DNA from: Vallitaleaceae bacterium 9-2
Lineage (GTDB): Bacteria > Bacillota > Clostridia > Lachnospirales > Vallitaleaceae
Direction of reading: 5' to 3'
Assembly: GCA_038396585.1 (NCBI GenBank)
Contig: CP121691.1
Location: 1,116,001 to 1,180,000 of the forward strand
DNA: 64,000 bases
Shown: positions 19,164 through 29,400 of the stretch, one piece after another
Layout of the letters: every line of letters starts with the position of its first letter
How positions within the stretch are numbered: the stretch's first letter is position 1
Made by a program: the position numbers and the translations under genes
Notes under the pieces: model-generated
Told to the model about the DNA's origin: nothing
Databases searched by the model: none
What the model saw: only the letters and a program-made list of their open reading frames with translations

Positions 19164-20540
19164 ATGAAAAAGAAAGTATTGGCACTTGTTCTTATGTTAT
19201 GTCTTATGACAGCGGCATTTTCAGGCTGTGGCAAAGACGAAGGAGCGCAAAGTAATGAAGGAACATCACAAGAATCAAATCAAGGCAGCTCAGATAATGT
19301 GAATACGTCGGATTTTACAGGCGAAGATCCACAACTTGAAAAGCATATTAAGATTTTATCCATATGGGCTGAAGATAACGATAATGGTATCCTTATTAAT
19401 AACATTCTTCAAAGATATCAAGATGAAGTCAATCCAAACTTCTCTTATGAATATGAGTTGGTATCAGCAGACGATATGAAGACAAAGATTGCTACATTGG
19501 CTTCATCCAATGACTTGCCGGACTTTTTTGCCTATGAATCCGGAACACCGCTAAAAGAGTTGGTTGATGCTGGCAAAGTTCTTGATATCGGTTCAGAACT
19601 TGAGCGTATCGGAGCTATGGACATGATGAATCCATCGGCAGTATCCTTGCTTAAAAACCTTGCAGAAACCAACGAGCTTTATGACTTACCTCTTGGATTA
19701 AATATTGAAGGTTTTTGGTATAACAAGGCTTTGTTTGAACAAGCAGGTGTTGAAGCACCAGAGACTTGGGATGAGTTTGAAGTGGTTTTAGAAAAGTTAC
19801 ATGCGGCAGGCATTCAGCCATTATCTTGTGGAGCAGGTGACAAATGGGGCGCAACACGATTAGTTAATGCCTATACAGTACGTCTACTCGGAGAAAATGC
19901 AATGACTGCAGCAGCCAATGGCGATGCAAAATATACAGATGAAGGTTATGTAGAAGGAGCCGCTAAAATCCAAGAATGGGCAGAAAAAGGCTACTTTGGT
20001 CAAGGGGTAACAACAGTAGATATGAATACAGCAGGAACAATGTTATGTTCTAGTCAAGCAGCGATTTTCTATAATGGAAGCTGGTTTACATCGAACTTAA
20101 ACGATCCTACATATAACTTACAAGGTGAAGAAGGAATCGGATTCTTTAACATTCCTGTAGTGGATTCGAAGGTGAGCGATAGTAATTCATATTCAATGAA
20201 CTGTGGTAACATCTTAGCGATGGACAAAGAAAAGTATGATGATGGTACGGCGTGGTTCTTAAAGTATTTTGTTGAAGAAATCGGCAATGAAGCTATGAGT
20301 ACTCAAGGAACAGTTAAAGGGTATGTATATACAGTAGAAGAAGGCGAAATGACACATTATACGAGTTTGGTTTTAGATAAAATCATGAATGCAGAAACAG
20401 CTTTTGCATGGTATGAAGCGAAAATGAGTTCAGAAGTATCAACGGTTGCTCAAGAAAATGTACAGACGCTCATTAATGGGGATATGACTCCGCAAGAATA
20501 TATGGAATCTATTCAAGAAGCGTATGATCTTAGTCGTTAA
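19164..20540 (+). CDS. Sugar ABC transporter substrate-binding lipoprotein
   Basis: A 458-residue family-1-type extracellular solute-binding protein. The signal peptide ends in a lipobox with Cys22 (TAAFSGC), followed by an Asn/Ser/Gly-rich linker, so it is anchored to the outer face of the membrane. The mature domain shows KIATLASSNDLPDFFAYESGT, NIEGFWYNKALFEQAGVEAPETWDEF and IFYNGSWFTSNL, typical of oligosaccharide-binding proteins. A TTTGGAGGG site precedes the ATG. It begins a transporter operon with two permeases, a GH63-like enzyme and a two-component pair. The ligand is probably a plant-cell-wall oligosaccharide handled by the nearby GH127 and GH106-like enzymes, but this is inferred. 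Confidence 0.92.
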   Translation: MKKKVLALVLMLCLMTAAFSGCGKDEGAQSNEGTSQESNQGSSDNVNTSDFTGEDPQLEKHIKILSIWAEDNDNGILINNILQRYQDEVNPNFSYEYELVSADDMKTKIATLASSNDLPDFFAYESGTPLKELVDAGKVLDIGSELERIGAMDMMNPSAVSLLKNLAETNELYDLPLGLNIEGFWYNKALFEQAGVEAPETWDEFEVVLEKLHAAGIQPLSCGAGDKWGATRLVNAYTVRLLGENAMTAAANGDAKYTDEGYVEGAAKIQEWAEKGYFGQGVTTVDMNTAGTMLCSSQAAIFYNGSWFTSNLNDPTYNLQGEEGIGFFNIPVVDSKVSDSNSYSMNCGNILAMDKEKYDDGTAWFLKYFVEEIGNEAMSTQGTVKGYVYTVEEGEMTHYTSLVLDKIMNAETAFAWYEAKMSSEVSTVAQENVQTLINGDMTPQEYMESIQEAYDLSR

Positions 20541-20551
20541 CAACATGTAAC

Positions 20552-20585
20552 ATAAAGGTGTCAGTGGTCTGCATTGACACCTTTA
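20552..20585 (+). terminator. Stem-loop (partial terminator) between binding protein and permease
   Basis: ATAAAGGTGTCA pairs with TGACACCTTTAT across a 10-base loop. The T tract is short, so readthrough into the permeases is likely, as in the first transporter operon. Confidence 0.65.
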
Positions 20586-20609
20586 TTATAACAGAAAGAT
20601 GGTGTATTC

Positions 20610-21488
20610 ATGAACAAAGTACTTAGTAATAAAAAGGCGATTGCAATTTTTGTGTTGCCGCCGTTAATTTTATATTCGATTTTAGTAGCTCTGCCGGTGG
20701 TATGGTCCTTCTATTATTCGTTTTTTTCAGGGACACCTGGGTTAAAGTGGGAGTTTGCAGGTATTGCCAATTATATCAAATTATTTAAAGACAGTAACTT
20801 TAAAGCGGCATTATGGGTCAATATTCGATATATAGCGATTGTTATGTTGGGACAAGTTGGTTTAGGACTTGCGCTTGCGCTGATGTTTGAGTTTTGGTTA
20901 AAACGCTTTAAGAGTTTAGTTAGAACCCTTGTGTTCTTTCCGGTGGTATTACCAACGGTAGCTGTTGGACATTTGTTTGCAAAGATATATGAGATTCAGC
21001 CAAACTATGGTTTGCTCAATAGTGTGTTGTCGGCTGTCGGTCTTGAAAGTTTAGTCCAACCATGGATTGGTCAGGCTTCAACAGCGTTGTACTGTTTGAT
21101 TGCCATGGACATATGGGTGGCTATGGGATTTTATGCCATCATTTATTATGGAGCATTGTTAGATATTCCTGGAGACATCATTGAAGCTGCAAGCATTGAC
21201 GGATGTAATGGGCGACAACTTTTTCGACATATTATTGCACCTCTACTAAAACCTGTAACCATTACATGTCTTGTGTTTAGTTTTACAGGAACAGTAAAAA
21301 TGTTTGAATCTGCCTTGGCCTTAACGGGTGGAGGTCCTGGAAATGCAACCAAGTCCTTATCGATGTATATGTATAACGTCGCTTTTGGATATAACAATAT
21401 GGGCTATGGAAGTGTCATCGCCATTTTTGTATTTGCGCTATGCTTTGTAGGATCGAAACTCATTCGTAGATTTGACGAAAGCTATTAG
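20610..21488 (+). CDS. Sugar ABC transporter permease, MalF/UgpA-like
   Basis: A 292-residue integral membrane protein with about six hydrophobic spans beginning AIAIFVLPPLILYSILVALPVVW. The EAA loop is DIIEAASIDGCNGRQLFRHIIAPLLKP. The start has only a weak ribosome site, in keeping with lower output than the binding protein. It pairs with the next permease 9 bases on. No ATPase is encoded nearby. Confidence 0.9.
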   Translation: MNKVLSNKKAIAIFVLPPLILYSILVALPVVWSFYYSFFSGTPGLKWEFAGIANYIKLFKDSNFKAALWVNIRYIAIVMLGQVGLGLALALMFEFWLKRFKSLVRTLVFFPVVLPTVAVGHLFAKIYEIQPNYGLLNSVLSAVGLESLVQPWIGQASTALYCLIAMDIWVAMGFYAIIYYGALLDIPGDIIEAASIDGCNGRQLFRHIIAPLLKPVTITCLVFSFTGTVKMFESALALTGGGPGNATKSLSMYMYNVAFGYNNMGYGSVIAIFVFALCFVGSKLIRRFDESY

Positions 21489-21497
21489 GAGGATAGG

Positions 21498-22325
21498 ATG
21501 AAAACATTAAAAAACATACTCATAAAAATGCTGATTTTTATATTGTGTCTCATTGAGACATATCCTATTTTTTGGATGTTGACGGCATCATTTAAACAAC
21601 AACATGAATGGGTGTCAAAACCGGCATATGCACTAAATAGCGGATTTCATTTTCAAAACTACATCGATGCATGGACCAGAGGGCATATGTCTACTTATTT
21701 TTTCAATAGTTTGGTTGCCACCCTTGTTGCCTTGTTTTTTATCGTGTATTTTAGTGTGACCGTTGGTTTTGCATTGACAAAAATGCGATGGAAGATGCGA
21801 AAGAAAGTAGCGATGTTCTTTGATATGGGAATCATGGTTCCAATAGCAACAGCCCTTATTCCTTTGTTTCAAATATATAATAAAGTAAATCTATTAAATT
21901 CACGTACAGGTTTAATCTTAGTGTATATTGCCTTTGGGCTTTCCCTATCATTTTTCTTGGTGACGAGTTATATGCGTGCGTTGCCACAGGAAATACTTGA
22001 GGCAGCAGTTATTGATGGATGTGATATATATCGGCTGATGTGGCATATCGTGATGCCGCTTATGAAAAATGCAGTGATGACGATTCTTGTGTTGCAGTTT
22101 TTCTTCAAGTGGAACGATCTATTATTCTCCATGACCTTTATCAGTTCGTCCAATTTAAAAACGATTCAAACCGGACTCTTATACTTTGAGACGGAATTTG
22201 GTGCGAAAAACTGGGGAGCTATTTTTGCTTCTGTATCGATGAGTGTCATGCCGCTTTTATTTATATACATTTTACTCAACAAACGTGTTATCGAAGGATT
22301 GACCTCAGGAGCAGTTAAAGGATAA
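21498..22325 (+). CDS. Sugar ABC transporter permease, MalG/UgpE-like
   Basis: A 275-residue membrane subunit with an N-terminal span, a central block including GIMVPIATALIPLFQIY, and the EAA loop EILEAAVIDGCDIYRLMWHIVMPLMK. It ends VIEGLTSGAVKG, typical of this family. It starts after AGGAGGATAGG. It completes the membrane channel of the importer and is followed 11 bases later by a glycosidase, so substrate cleavage is coupled to uptake. Confidence 0.9.
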   Translation: MKTLKNILIKMLIFILCLIETYPIFWMLTASFKQQHEWVSKPAYALNSGFHFQNYIDAWTRGHMSTYFFNSLVATLVALFFIVYFSVTVGFALTKMRWKMRKKVAMFFDMGIMVPIATALIPLFQIYNKVNLLNSRTGLILVYIAFGLSLSFFLVTSYMRALPQEILEAAVIDGCDIYRLMWHIVMPLMKNAVMTILVLQFFFKWNDLLFSMTFISSSNLKTIQTGLLYFETEFGAKNWGAIFASVSMSVMPLLFIYILLNKRVIEGLTSGAVKG

Positions 22326-22336
22326 AAGGAGCGAAG

Positions 22337-23614
22337 ATGAATATTCAGGAGTTAAAAACATACCAATATATTAAGGACAATATGGATAAGATATTTAAAC
22401 AACCACGAGGGTTTATCCGCTATCCGTTTATTGATCCGGGATCTGTGTATGATGGAAACGTATGGGATTGGGATACTTATTGGTCAGTATATGGTTTGAT
22501 GTCTTTTTCAAAACATTATCAAGATGCGGCATTTGATGAGCAACTTGAACGTCACAGCAAAGGTAATGTGTTGAATTTTTTTGACCATCAACTGGAAGAT
22601 GGCTATATTCCTATGATGATTGAAGTGGCTGATTGGCCAAGACCTTATTTGAATATAAAGCATAAAGAAGGCCATATTCTGAATATGCATAAGCCTTTTT
22701 TGTGTCAGCAAATTGTTTTGATTAGTGAGTTTTTTGACGGCTATAGTTGGGTTGCAGATAAGCTTGGACAGCTAGAAAAATATTTTGAATGCTATGATAC
22801 CCATTATTTTTTTGAAGACAAAGGTCTATATGTATGGGCAGATGATATCATGATCGGCATGGATAACGATCCGGCGACCTTTGGACGTCCTAGGTTCTCA
22901 ACGGCCAATATATACCTTAATAGTTTTATGATTCTCGAATTTGAAGCGATGATTACTCTATTAAAAGCCTTGAATCAGCCTCAGGAGATTATTGAGCGAT
23001 TTGTTACAAAGAAAAAGGCTCTTGCTGAGGTTATTGAAGAAGAATGTTGGGATTCTAGGGATCGGTTTTTCTATTCGGTGGATGTGGATATTAAGACGCG
23101 ACCTTTTGAATGGATACATCAGGGATTGGGAGTCTTTTGGAAGACGTTGCCGATTAAGATTCGTACTTGGTCCGGATTTTTACCCTTATTAGCTCAGATA
23201 GCATCACCTGGACAAAGCGAAGCGCTCATGGAACATGCAAGAGATCCAGAGACGTTTTGGAGTCCTTATGGCATTACGACGTTGGCCAAAGATGAGAAAA
23301 TGTTTGACTTAAGTATAACCAATAATCCGTCAAACTGGCTTGGACCGATATGGCTCGTGGCTAACTATTGTGTCTTTAAAGGATTGCTAAATTATGGACA
23401 TAGGGATGAGGCGACATCCTTGGCAGCTAGGACATTAAAACTTTTAGAAGGGGATATGCAAATGACAGGATGTCTACATGAATATTATGACCCCTATACC
23501 GGAAAACCGATTATGAATGGTGGATTTGTCAATTGGAATATATTGCTGCTCAATATGATTGATGACTTATCTGAACAGGGTATTGACCTTTTGGGGACAA
23601 TGACTTTGACATAA
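22337..23614 (+). CDS. GH63/trehalase-like (alpha/alpha)6-barrel glycosidase
   Basis: A 425-residue enzyme resembling the catalytic domain of GH63/GH37 relatives (YgjK and mannosylglycerate hydrolase type). Visible features are YDGNVWDWDTYWSVYGL near residues 38-54 (probable acid Asp), FWSPYGITTLAKD, NPSNWLGPIWLVANY, and HEYYDPYTGKP followed by GGFVNWN (probable base Glu). No signal peptide is present. It starts after AAAGGAGCG, 11 bases beyond the permease, so it belongs to the transporter operon. It probably cleaves an alpha-linked residue from imported sugar, but the substrate cannot be read from sequence. Confidence 0.75.
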   Translation: MNIQELKTYQYIKDNMDKIFKQPRGFIRYPFIDPGSVYDGNVWDWDTYWSVYGLMSFSKHYQDAAFDEQLERHSKGNVLNFFDHQLEDGYIPMMIEVADWPRPYLNIKHKEGHILNMHKPFLCQQIVLISEFFDGYSWVADKLGQLEKYFECYDTHYFFEDKGLYVWADDIMIGMDNDPATFGRPRFSTANIYLNSFMILEFEAMITLLKALNQPQEIIERFVTKKKALAEVIEEECWDSRDRFFYSVDVDIKTRPFEWIHQGLGVFWKTLPIKIRTWSGFLPLLAQIASPGQSEALMEHARDPETFWSPYGITTLAKDEKMFDLSITNNPSNWLGPIWLVANYCVFKGLLNYGHRDEATSLAARTLKLLEGDMQMTGCLHEYYDPYTGKPIMNGGFVNWNILLLNMIDDLSEQGIDLLGTMTLT

Positions 23615-23672
23615 GAGCGTGATACAATATACCTTAGAACTTAAAATGTAGATGTAGAAAGGGTTTAAGGTT

Positions 23673-25439
23673 ATGGGTAAGATCAGAAGGTATCTTAAGG
23701 AACTAAAAATTCGACAACAAGTGCTTTATGCCATGATAACGATTGCTGTTTTGTCTTCGATGCTTCTTGGAGTGGTTGCGTTTAATATTTCAAAATATAT
23801 TATTGAACGCAACTATAAAGAAGCCTATACCTATAATCTTGACGTGTCGTCAAACATTGTTGATATCCAGCTAGATAATATTATTGATTCTGTGCGAAAC
23901 TCTTTGCTTGACCAGCGTATTATGGAGGTTCTTAAAAAAGCACCGCAAGGATATTCGGGAAAACTTTTTTCCAGTGTGGATGATCTTGAGCTATCAAGAG
24001 CTTTAACTGAACTTGCAGGTCTTTATACAGAAGTTGAAGGGATTTCGCTTATTAGTACAGATGGAAAAGCAAAATTTTATTATAAACGTAATCGAAGTGG
24101 AGATTTTCAAAAGTATTATAATGAGATCGATATCTTAAATGAACCTTGGGTTTTGGAGACCAATGCGCTTGAAGGAAAGGAACGCTTCTATAGTTATGAT
24201 GTTTTGTTGGGCAAGAGTAAGCCCTATTTTTCCATGACAAAAAAGTTGATTGAACCTTTTAGCGGAGAGTTTGTGGGATATATGGTTATTAGTCTGCGCC
24301 ATAATATTTTTGAAAAAGCTTTTGGAAAAGGCATTGAGCGTTATGCGTCGGTGAGCTCCATGGTTGTAAGTCCCATGAGCGACCATGCCATTGTTTTTAT
24401 CAATGGTGATGCGATGCGTAAGGAAACCATAGCGCAAGCCTATTTAAATAAAGAGACCCAGTCGTATTTATTTAGTTCTTCAAAAAATCGAATAACTGGA
24501 TGGGAACTCATTAATGTAATTGATAAAGAGGATCTGGAAAAGGATAGTCTCTATATTGGGATGCTTATTCTGATCACATTATTTATCCTTATTTTAATGA
24601 GTATATTTATTGCTCGTAAAATTGCAACCCATATCTATCGTCCGCTAAATCAGTTGGCGACAGTCATAGAAGAGGTCGGTGAAGGGAATCGCGATATACA
24701 AGAGCAGTTTGATACCACGGAAATAGGAAAGCTTGGGCATAAGTTTAAAGAAATGGTCAATAATAACCTTGAACTTAGAGAGCGTCTGTTGAGTGCACAG
24801 CTTCATGAAAGAGAGTCCGAACTCTTACTTTTACAGGCGCAGATTAATCCCCATTTTTTGTATAACACCTTGGACTCGTTATATTGTATGGCGATGATTG
24901 AAGATAATGAAAAAATCGCATCCATGGTTGAATCTTTATCCAATATCTTCAAATTAAGTTTGAATAAAGGTAAGACCATGATTAAAGTTTCAGAAGAGAT
25001 ACGACATATTCAAGAATATATGGCGATTCAGAACTATCGTTTTAATGGGCGGTTTGATTTGCAGATTGATATTGATGAAGCGTTGTTAGATTACGAGATG
25101 ATTAAGCTGATTTTACAGCCGTTTGTCGAAAATGCCATCCTACATGGACTTGAAAAAAAACTTGGGCCTGGATGGGTAAGGATTGAAGGACGATTGATTG
25201 ATGCAAAGGCTATGTGTTTTAAGATTATGGATAATGGTGTTGGTATCGCAGATATGGAACGCATCCGACAAGGTTATGGAATACAAAATGTTAAAGAACG
25301 CATCCGATTATGTTATGGAGAGGGATATGGCGTTGAGGTCAGTTCGAAAGTTGGCTTTGGCACAGAGGTATCCCTGATTATCCCATGGAATATAGAGCTG
25401 CATAAGGAGGATGGACATGATTCGATTAGCGGTATTTGA
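23673..25439 (+). CDS. Sensor histidine kinase, YesM/LytS type
   Basis: A 588-residue membrane sensor. A first membrane span is near residues 19-39, an extracellular sensing domain follows to about 285, and a second span (GMLILITLFILILMSIFIA) precedes a HAMP-like linker. The His_kinase domain contains QAQINPHFLYNTLDSL with His394 as the phosphorylation site, and the ATPase domain shows KLILQPFVENAILHG, DNGVGI and YGIQNVKERI. It overlaps the response regulator by 23 bases. Such pairs control neighbouring sugar ABC operons, so it probably senses the same oligosaccharide outside the cell. Confidence 0.92.
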   Translation: MGKIRRYLKELKIRQQVLYAMITIAVLSSMLLGVVAFNISKYIIERNYKEAYTYNLDVSSNIVDIQLDNIIDSVRNSLLDQRIMEVLKKAPQGYSGKLFSSVDDLELSRALTELAGLYTEVEGISLISTDGKAKFYYKRNRSGDFQKYYNEIDILNEPWVLETNALEGKERFYSYDVLLGKSKPYFSMTKKLIEPFSGEFVGYMVISLRHNIFEKAFGKGIERYASVSSMVVSPMSDHAIVFINGDAMRKETIAQAYLNKETQSYLFSSSKNRITGWELINVIDKEDLEKDSLYIGMLILITLFILILMSIFIARKIATHIYRPLNQLATVIEEVGEGNRDIQEQFDTTEIGKLGHKFKEMVNNNLELRERLLSAQLHERESELLLLQAQINPHFLYNTLDSLYCMAMIEDNEKIASMVESLSNIFKLSLNKGKTMIKVSEEIRHIQEYMAIQNYRFNGRFDLQIDIDEALLDYEMIKLILQPFVENAILHGLEKKLGPGWVRIEGRLIDAKAMCFKIMDNGVGIADMERIRQGYGIQNVKERIRLCYGEGYGVEVSSKVGFGTEVSLIIPWNIELHKEDGHDSISGI

Positions 25440-26478
25440 TGATGAATTTGTGGTAGTAGAAGGCGTGAAGGCGATTTTGAAAAAAATGGGTCTAAACTAT
25501 GAGGTTGTCGGAACGGCTAATGATGGTTTATCAGCACTGGACGTGATAAAAAAAGTTCAGCCTAAGGTGATTATGACAGATATTCGCATGCCTGGGATTG
25601 ATGGTTTAGAGATGATAAAACGTGCCAAGCAGATTAACCCGGATGCAGTTTTTATTGTTATCAGTGGATTTCAAGAATTTGAATATGCCAGAACAGCCCT
25701 TGATCTTGGGGTTATTGGTTATATAGATAAGCCGATTACCAAGGAAAAAATTCGAGATATTCTAAAAAAGGCTGAAGGACAAATCCAAGAAGAAAAACAT
25801 TATTCAGAAAAAGAAAAAGAGCAACTGGAACGACTGCACCATTTAACGGAAGAAATAACTAAAAAAATTCAATGCAATAAATCGGAGGACATCGATACGT
25901 CCATTAAAGAAGCGCTTCGCATTTTAGACATCCTCTATTCAGATTTGGATACATATAAATCTGAAAGCTATAAGCTTATATGTAGTTTATTAGGTGTTTT
26001 TTTTGACGGACATGCATCGTATGAAGTCAATCAACATTTTCCTTCATATAAGAACCTGGAATTAACACACTCAAAGCAAGAGGTTAACCGATATATGTTT
26101 GCAATTGCCGAAAGTATGATTAAAAAAATGGAAGCCCTTAAGGTAGGAAGTCATAACCAAACGATTTTGAAAGTTTTGGGATATATAGCAGAAAATTACG
26201 CCGAGGATTTTGGGTTGAATGAGCTGGCAGACATGGTTAAGGTAACGCCAAGTTATTTGAGTCAATTATTTAAGGAAGAGGTTGGAACAAGTTTTATTAA
26301 ATATTTGACGAAGTTTAGAATAAATAAGGCGAAAGAATTATTGCTTCAAGGAGAAAAAGTAGCCAATGTAAGCCATGCAGTGGGGTATAGTAATTATCGC
26401 TATTTTTGTGAAATATTTAAACGTTATGAAGGTAAGACACCAAGTGAATATAAAGGTGCACGAAGAGAAGCTGACTAG
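25417..26478 (+). CDS. Response regulator with AraC-type DNA-binding domain, YesN type
   Basis: A 353-residue protein: receiver domain at residues 1-120 with phospho-acceptor Asp55 in VIMTDIRMPGIDG, a helical linker, and two AraC helix-turn-helix motifs at the C-terminus (GLNELADMVKVTPSYLSQLFKEEVG and VANVSHAVGYSNYRYFCEIFKRYEG). I chose the second of two close ATGs, six bases after AAGGAGG; the first one abuts that site. Partner of the preceding kinase; probable activator of the nearby transporter and glycosidase genes. Confidence 0.92.
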   Translation: MIRLAVFDDEFVVVEGVKAILKKMGLNYEVVGTANDGLSALDVIKKVQPKVIMTDIRMPGIDGLEMIKRAKQINPDAVFIVISGFQEFEYARTALDLGVIGYIDKPITKEKIRDILKKAEGQIQEEKHYSEKEKEQLERLHHLTEEITKKIQCNKSEDIDTSIKEALRILDILYSDLDTYKSESYKLICSLLGVFFDGHASYEVNQHFPSYKNLELTHSKQEVNRYMFAIAESMIKKMEALKVGSHNQTILKVLGYIAENYAEDFGLNELADMVKVTPSYLSQLFKEEVGTSFIKYLTKFRINKAKELLLQGEKVANVSHAVGYSNYRYFCEIFKRYEGKTPSEYKGARREAD

Positions 26479-26498
26479 GAAAAAGATAGGAGAATACA

Positions 26499-29400
26499 AT
26501 GAATTCTAAAGAAATGCTTGTCAATAAAATCAAGGAGCCACAGGTTGGTCATAGACCCTTGCCTTTTTGGTCGTGGAATGACCAGCTTGAGATAGAAGAG
26601 ATTACATATCAAATCGATGAAATGCATAAACAAGGACTGGGAGGCTTTTTTATGCATGCACGTTCTGGACTGCGTACAGAGTATTTAAGTCAAGAATGGT
26701 ATGAGTGTATAGACGCCGGGATTCAACAAGCCAAGGCTAATCAGATGGAAGCATGGATTTATGATGAAGAAGGCTGGCCAAGTGGTTTTGCTGGTGGACG
26801 TGTTCCGGCTATGGATGAAGCATATCATGCCAAATACATGCAGATGTTACGTAGTAGCTCCTTGGATGAAGCTAAAAACATAGTCAGTGCCCATCCTAAC
26901 AATATATTAGGAATCTATATATATGAAAGACAAAAGGATATTATAGAAACTATTTCCATCAATTATGAACCGGATTTTACAGATTACAATCAAGAGCTTA
27001 CAGCAAGTGAAGAGTTTTTAATTATAATTAAAAAAAATAATCCTTATTATGTGGATACATTAAATAAAGAAGCGATTGTGGCATTTACCCAAACCACACA
27101 TGATGAGTATTATAAGCGCTTTGGGGATGAATTTGGCAAAACGGTCAAAGGATTTTTCACAGATGAACCAAGACTATCGTGTGACCGTTTTGGGGATTTG
27201 GCATGGTCAGATTGTTTGGCAGAGCAGTTTCTTAAGATGCATGCATACGATGTTATGGAGGTTTTACCGGCGCTTTTTATAGATATCAAAGACGGTCAAA
27301 AATACCGTTATGACTTTTGGGTAACAGTCAGTCATATGTTTGTTCATGGATTTATGGAAACTTTATATGATTGGTGTGAAGAACATAACGTTCAACTTAC
27401 GGGACATTTAATGATGGAAGAGAGTATTTTTAGTCAGATGACAAGTACCGCAGGCGTAATGCCGTTCTATGAATATATGCATATGCCGGGCATTGACTGG
27501 TTGCGTCGACCGATTGCTTCCCCGGTTATTGCAAAGCAAGTGGGTTCGGTTGCTGCCCAGTTAGGTCATAAGACCGTACTTTCAGAATCGTTTGCCCTGT
27601 GTGGTTGGGATGTATCCCTTGAAGAATTAAAATGGATTGCAGAATGGCAGTATGTTAATGGTGTCAATCGTATCTGCCAGCATCTGGAAGGTTATACCAT
27701 TCGTGGCGTCAGAAAACGGGATTATCCGCCTTCACTTTTTATTCAGCAGACATGGTGGGATGAATATAAAGTCTTTAATGATTACTTAGGACGTCTTAAT
27801 GTGGTCCTATCCGAAGGTGAACAATTAGCCGATGCACTTTTACTCCACCCGATGCGAAGCGGTTATGTGGTCTATAATGGGACTCGAACCGATGCGATTC
27901 GACGTTTGGATGATCGTTTTACACAGGTTTGTACCCGACTATCAGAAGAGCATATTAGTTACCATCTTGGCGATGAAACCATCCTGGCAAAATATGGTCG
28001 TGTCAAAGAGAAGCAGTTATGGGTTGGCAATGTGGCGTATAAGACGGTCATCCTTCCGCTGATGTATGCAATTGATGAAAAAACTTTGGCGCTCTTATCA
28101 GAGTTTGTGAGCCAAGGCGGGAGTGTATACTGTGTGGATGGAGAGATTCCTTTTACAAATGGATCAGAAGAAAAACTCCAGGACTTCAATCAGAAGTTAG
28201 TTGGTGTCGAATTGAATAAGTTACGTGAAGTATTGCAAGAAAATGCAGCGGTACATATATCGATTGAACAAGAGAATGCACAAATTCCGGATATCCATTA
28301 CCAGCTACGTGAATGTAATGATGGGATTATCGTTTATATGGTGAACCTAAGTAAAGAAAAAACCTATGATGCCCACATTACACTCTTCGAAGAATCCATA
28401 GAACTTACTGCCTTGGACATGAATACAGGGGACCATCAAGAGATATTAGCTAAGAACCATCCAGGGTATACAATATTTGAACAACGGTTTTATCCAATGC
28501 AGTCCCATGTTATTATGTATAAGAAAAAGTCGGATGCGCCACAAGACCTTCTGATGCATCCATCATGGAAACTTAAGGAGATTGATAACAATGCCCTTAC
28601 ACTTGATATGTGCCAATATCGCATTGATGGCGGACGCCTTGAAGGACCTATCTCTGTTATCGCGCTTCAAAAGCAATTGATGGACTTGCAAAGACCATGT
28701 ACAATAGAAATGTTTTTTGATGTAGAGATACGTACAGATATTAAGGACATATCGGACATCCAATTGGTAGTTGAGGATATGGATAAATATACACTCAGGA
28801 TTAACGCGCATGAGGTGAAGGTTCAAGACCAAGGATACTGGAAGGATAAATCCTTTAGAACCATGTCTGTTCGTCCCTTCTTGCATCAAGGTAAGAATAG
28901 CATTAAGCTATCTACAGAGTTTAGACAGCCCCAAAAGGTGTATGATGTATTATATGGTGAAGGTGTATACGAGACGGAAAAAAATAAGATAACCTATGAT
29001 GTTGAACTAGAAAGTATTTATCTCATTGGGGATTTTGGCGTATATAGTGACCATTCGTATGTGAAGTCAGAACGTAATACATTGACAACGTCAGGCCCGT
29101 TTTATATTGATGCATTACCTCAAGGGGTAGCTGGGTTAAACTTAGTGGAGCAAGGATTTTTGTTTTTTGCAGGAGTAATGACATTAGAGCAAGAACTTGA
29201 CCTTAACCTTGATAAGGGAAAAAGGTATATTTTTGATCTGACGGGACAACGAGCACCGATGATTCACCTCTATATTAATGATCAACTTGTCAAAAAATCC
29301 TATTGGGCACCCTATACGGTGGATGTTACAGAGTATCTTCATACAGGGATGAACAAAGTGACGCTCAAAATCTATGCGTCCAATCGGAATGTGTTTGGAC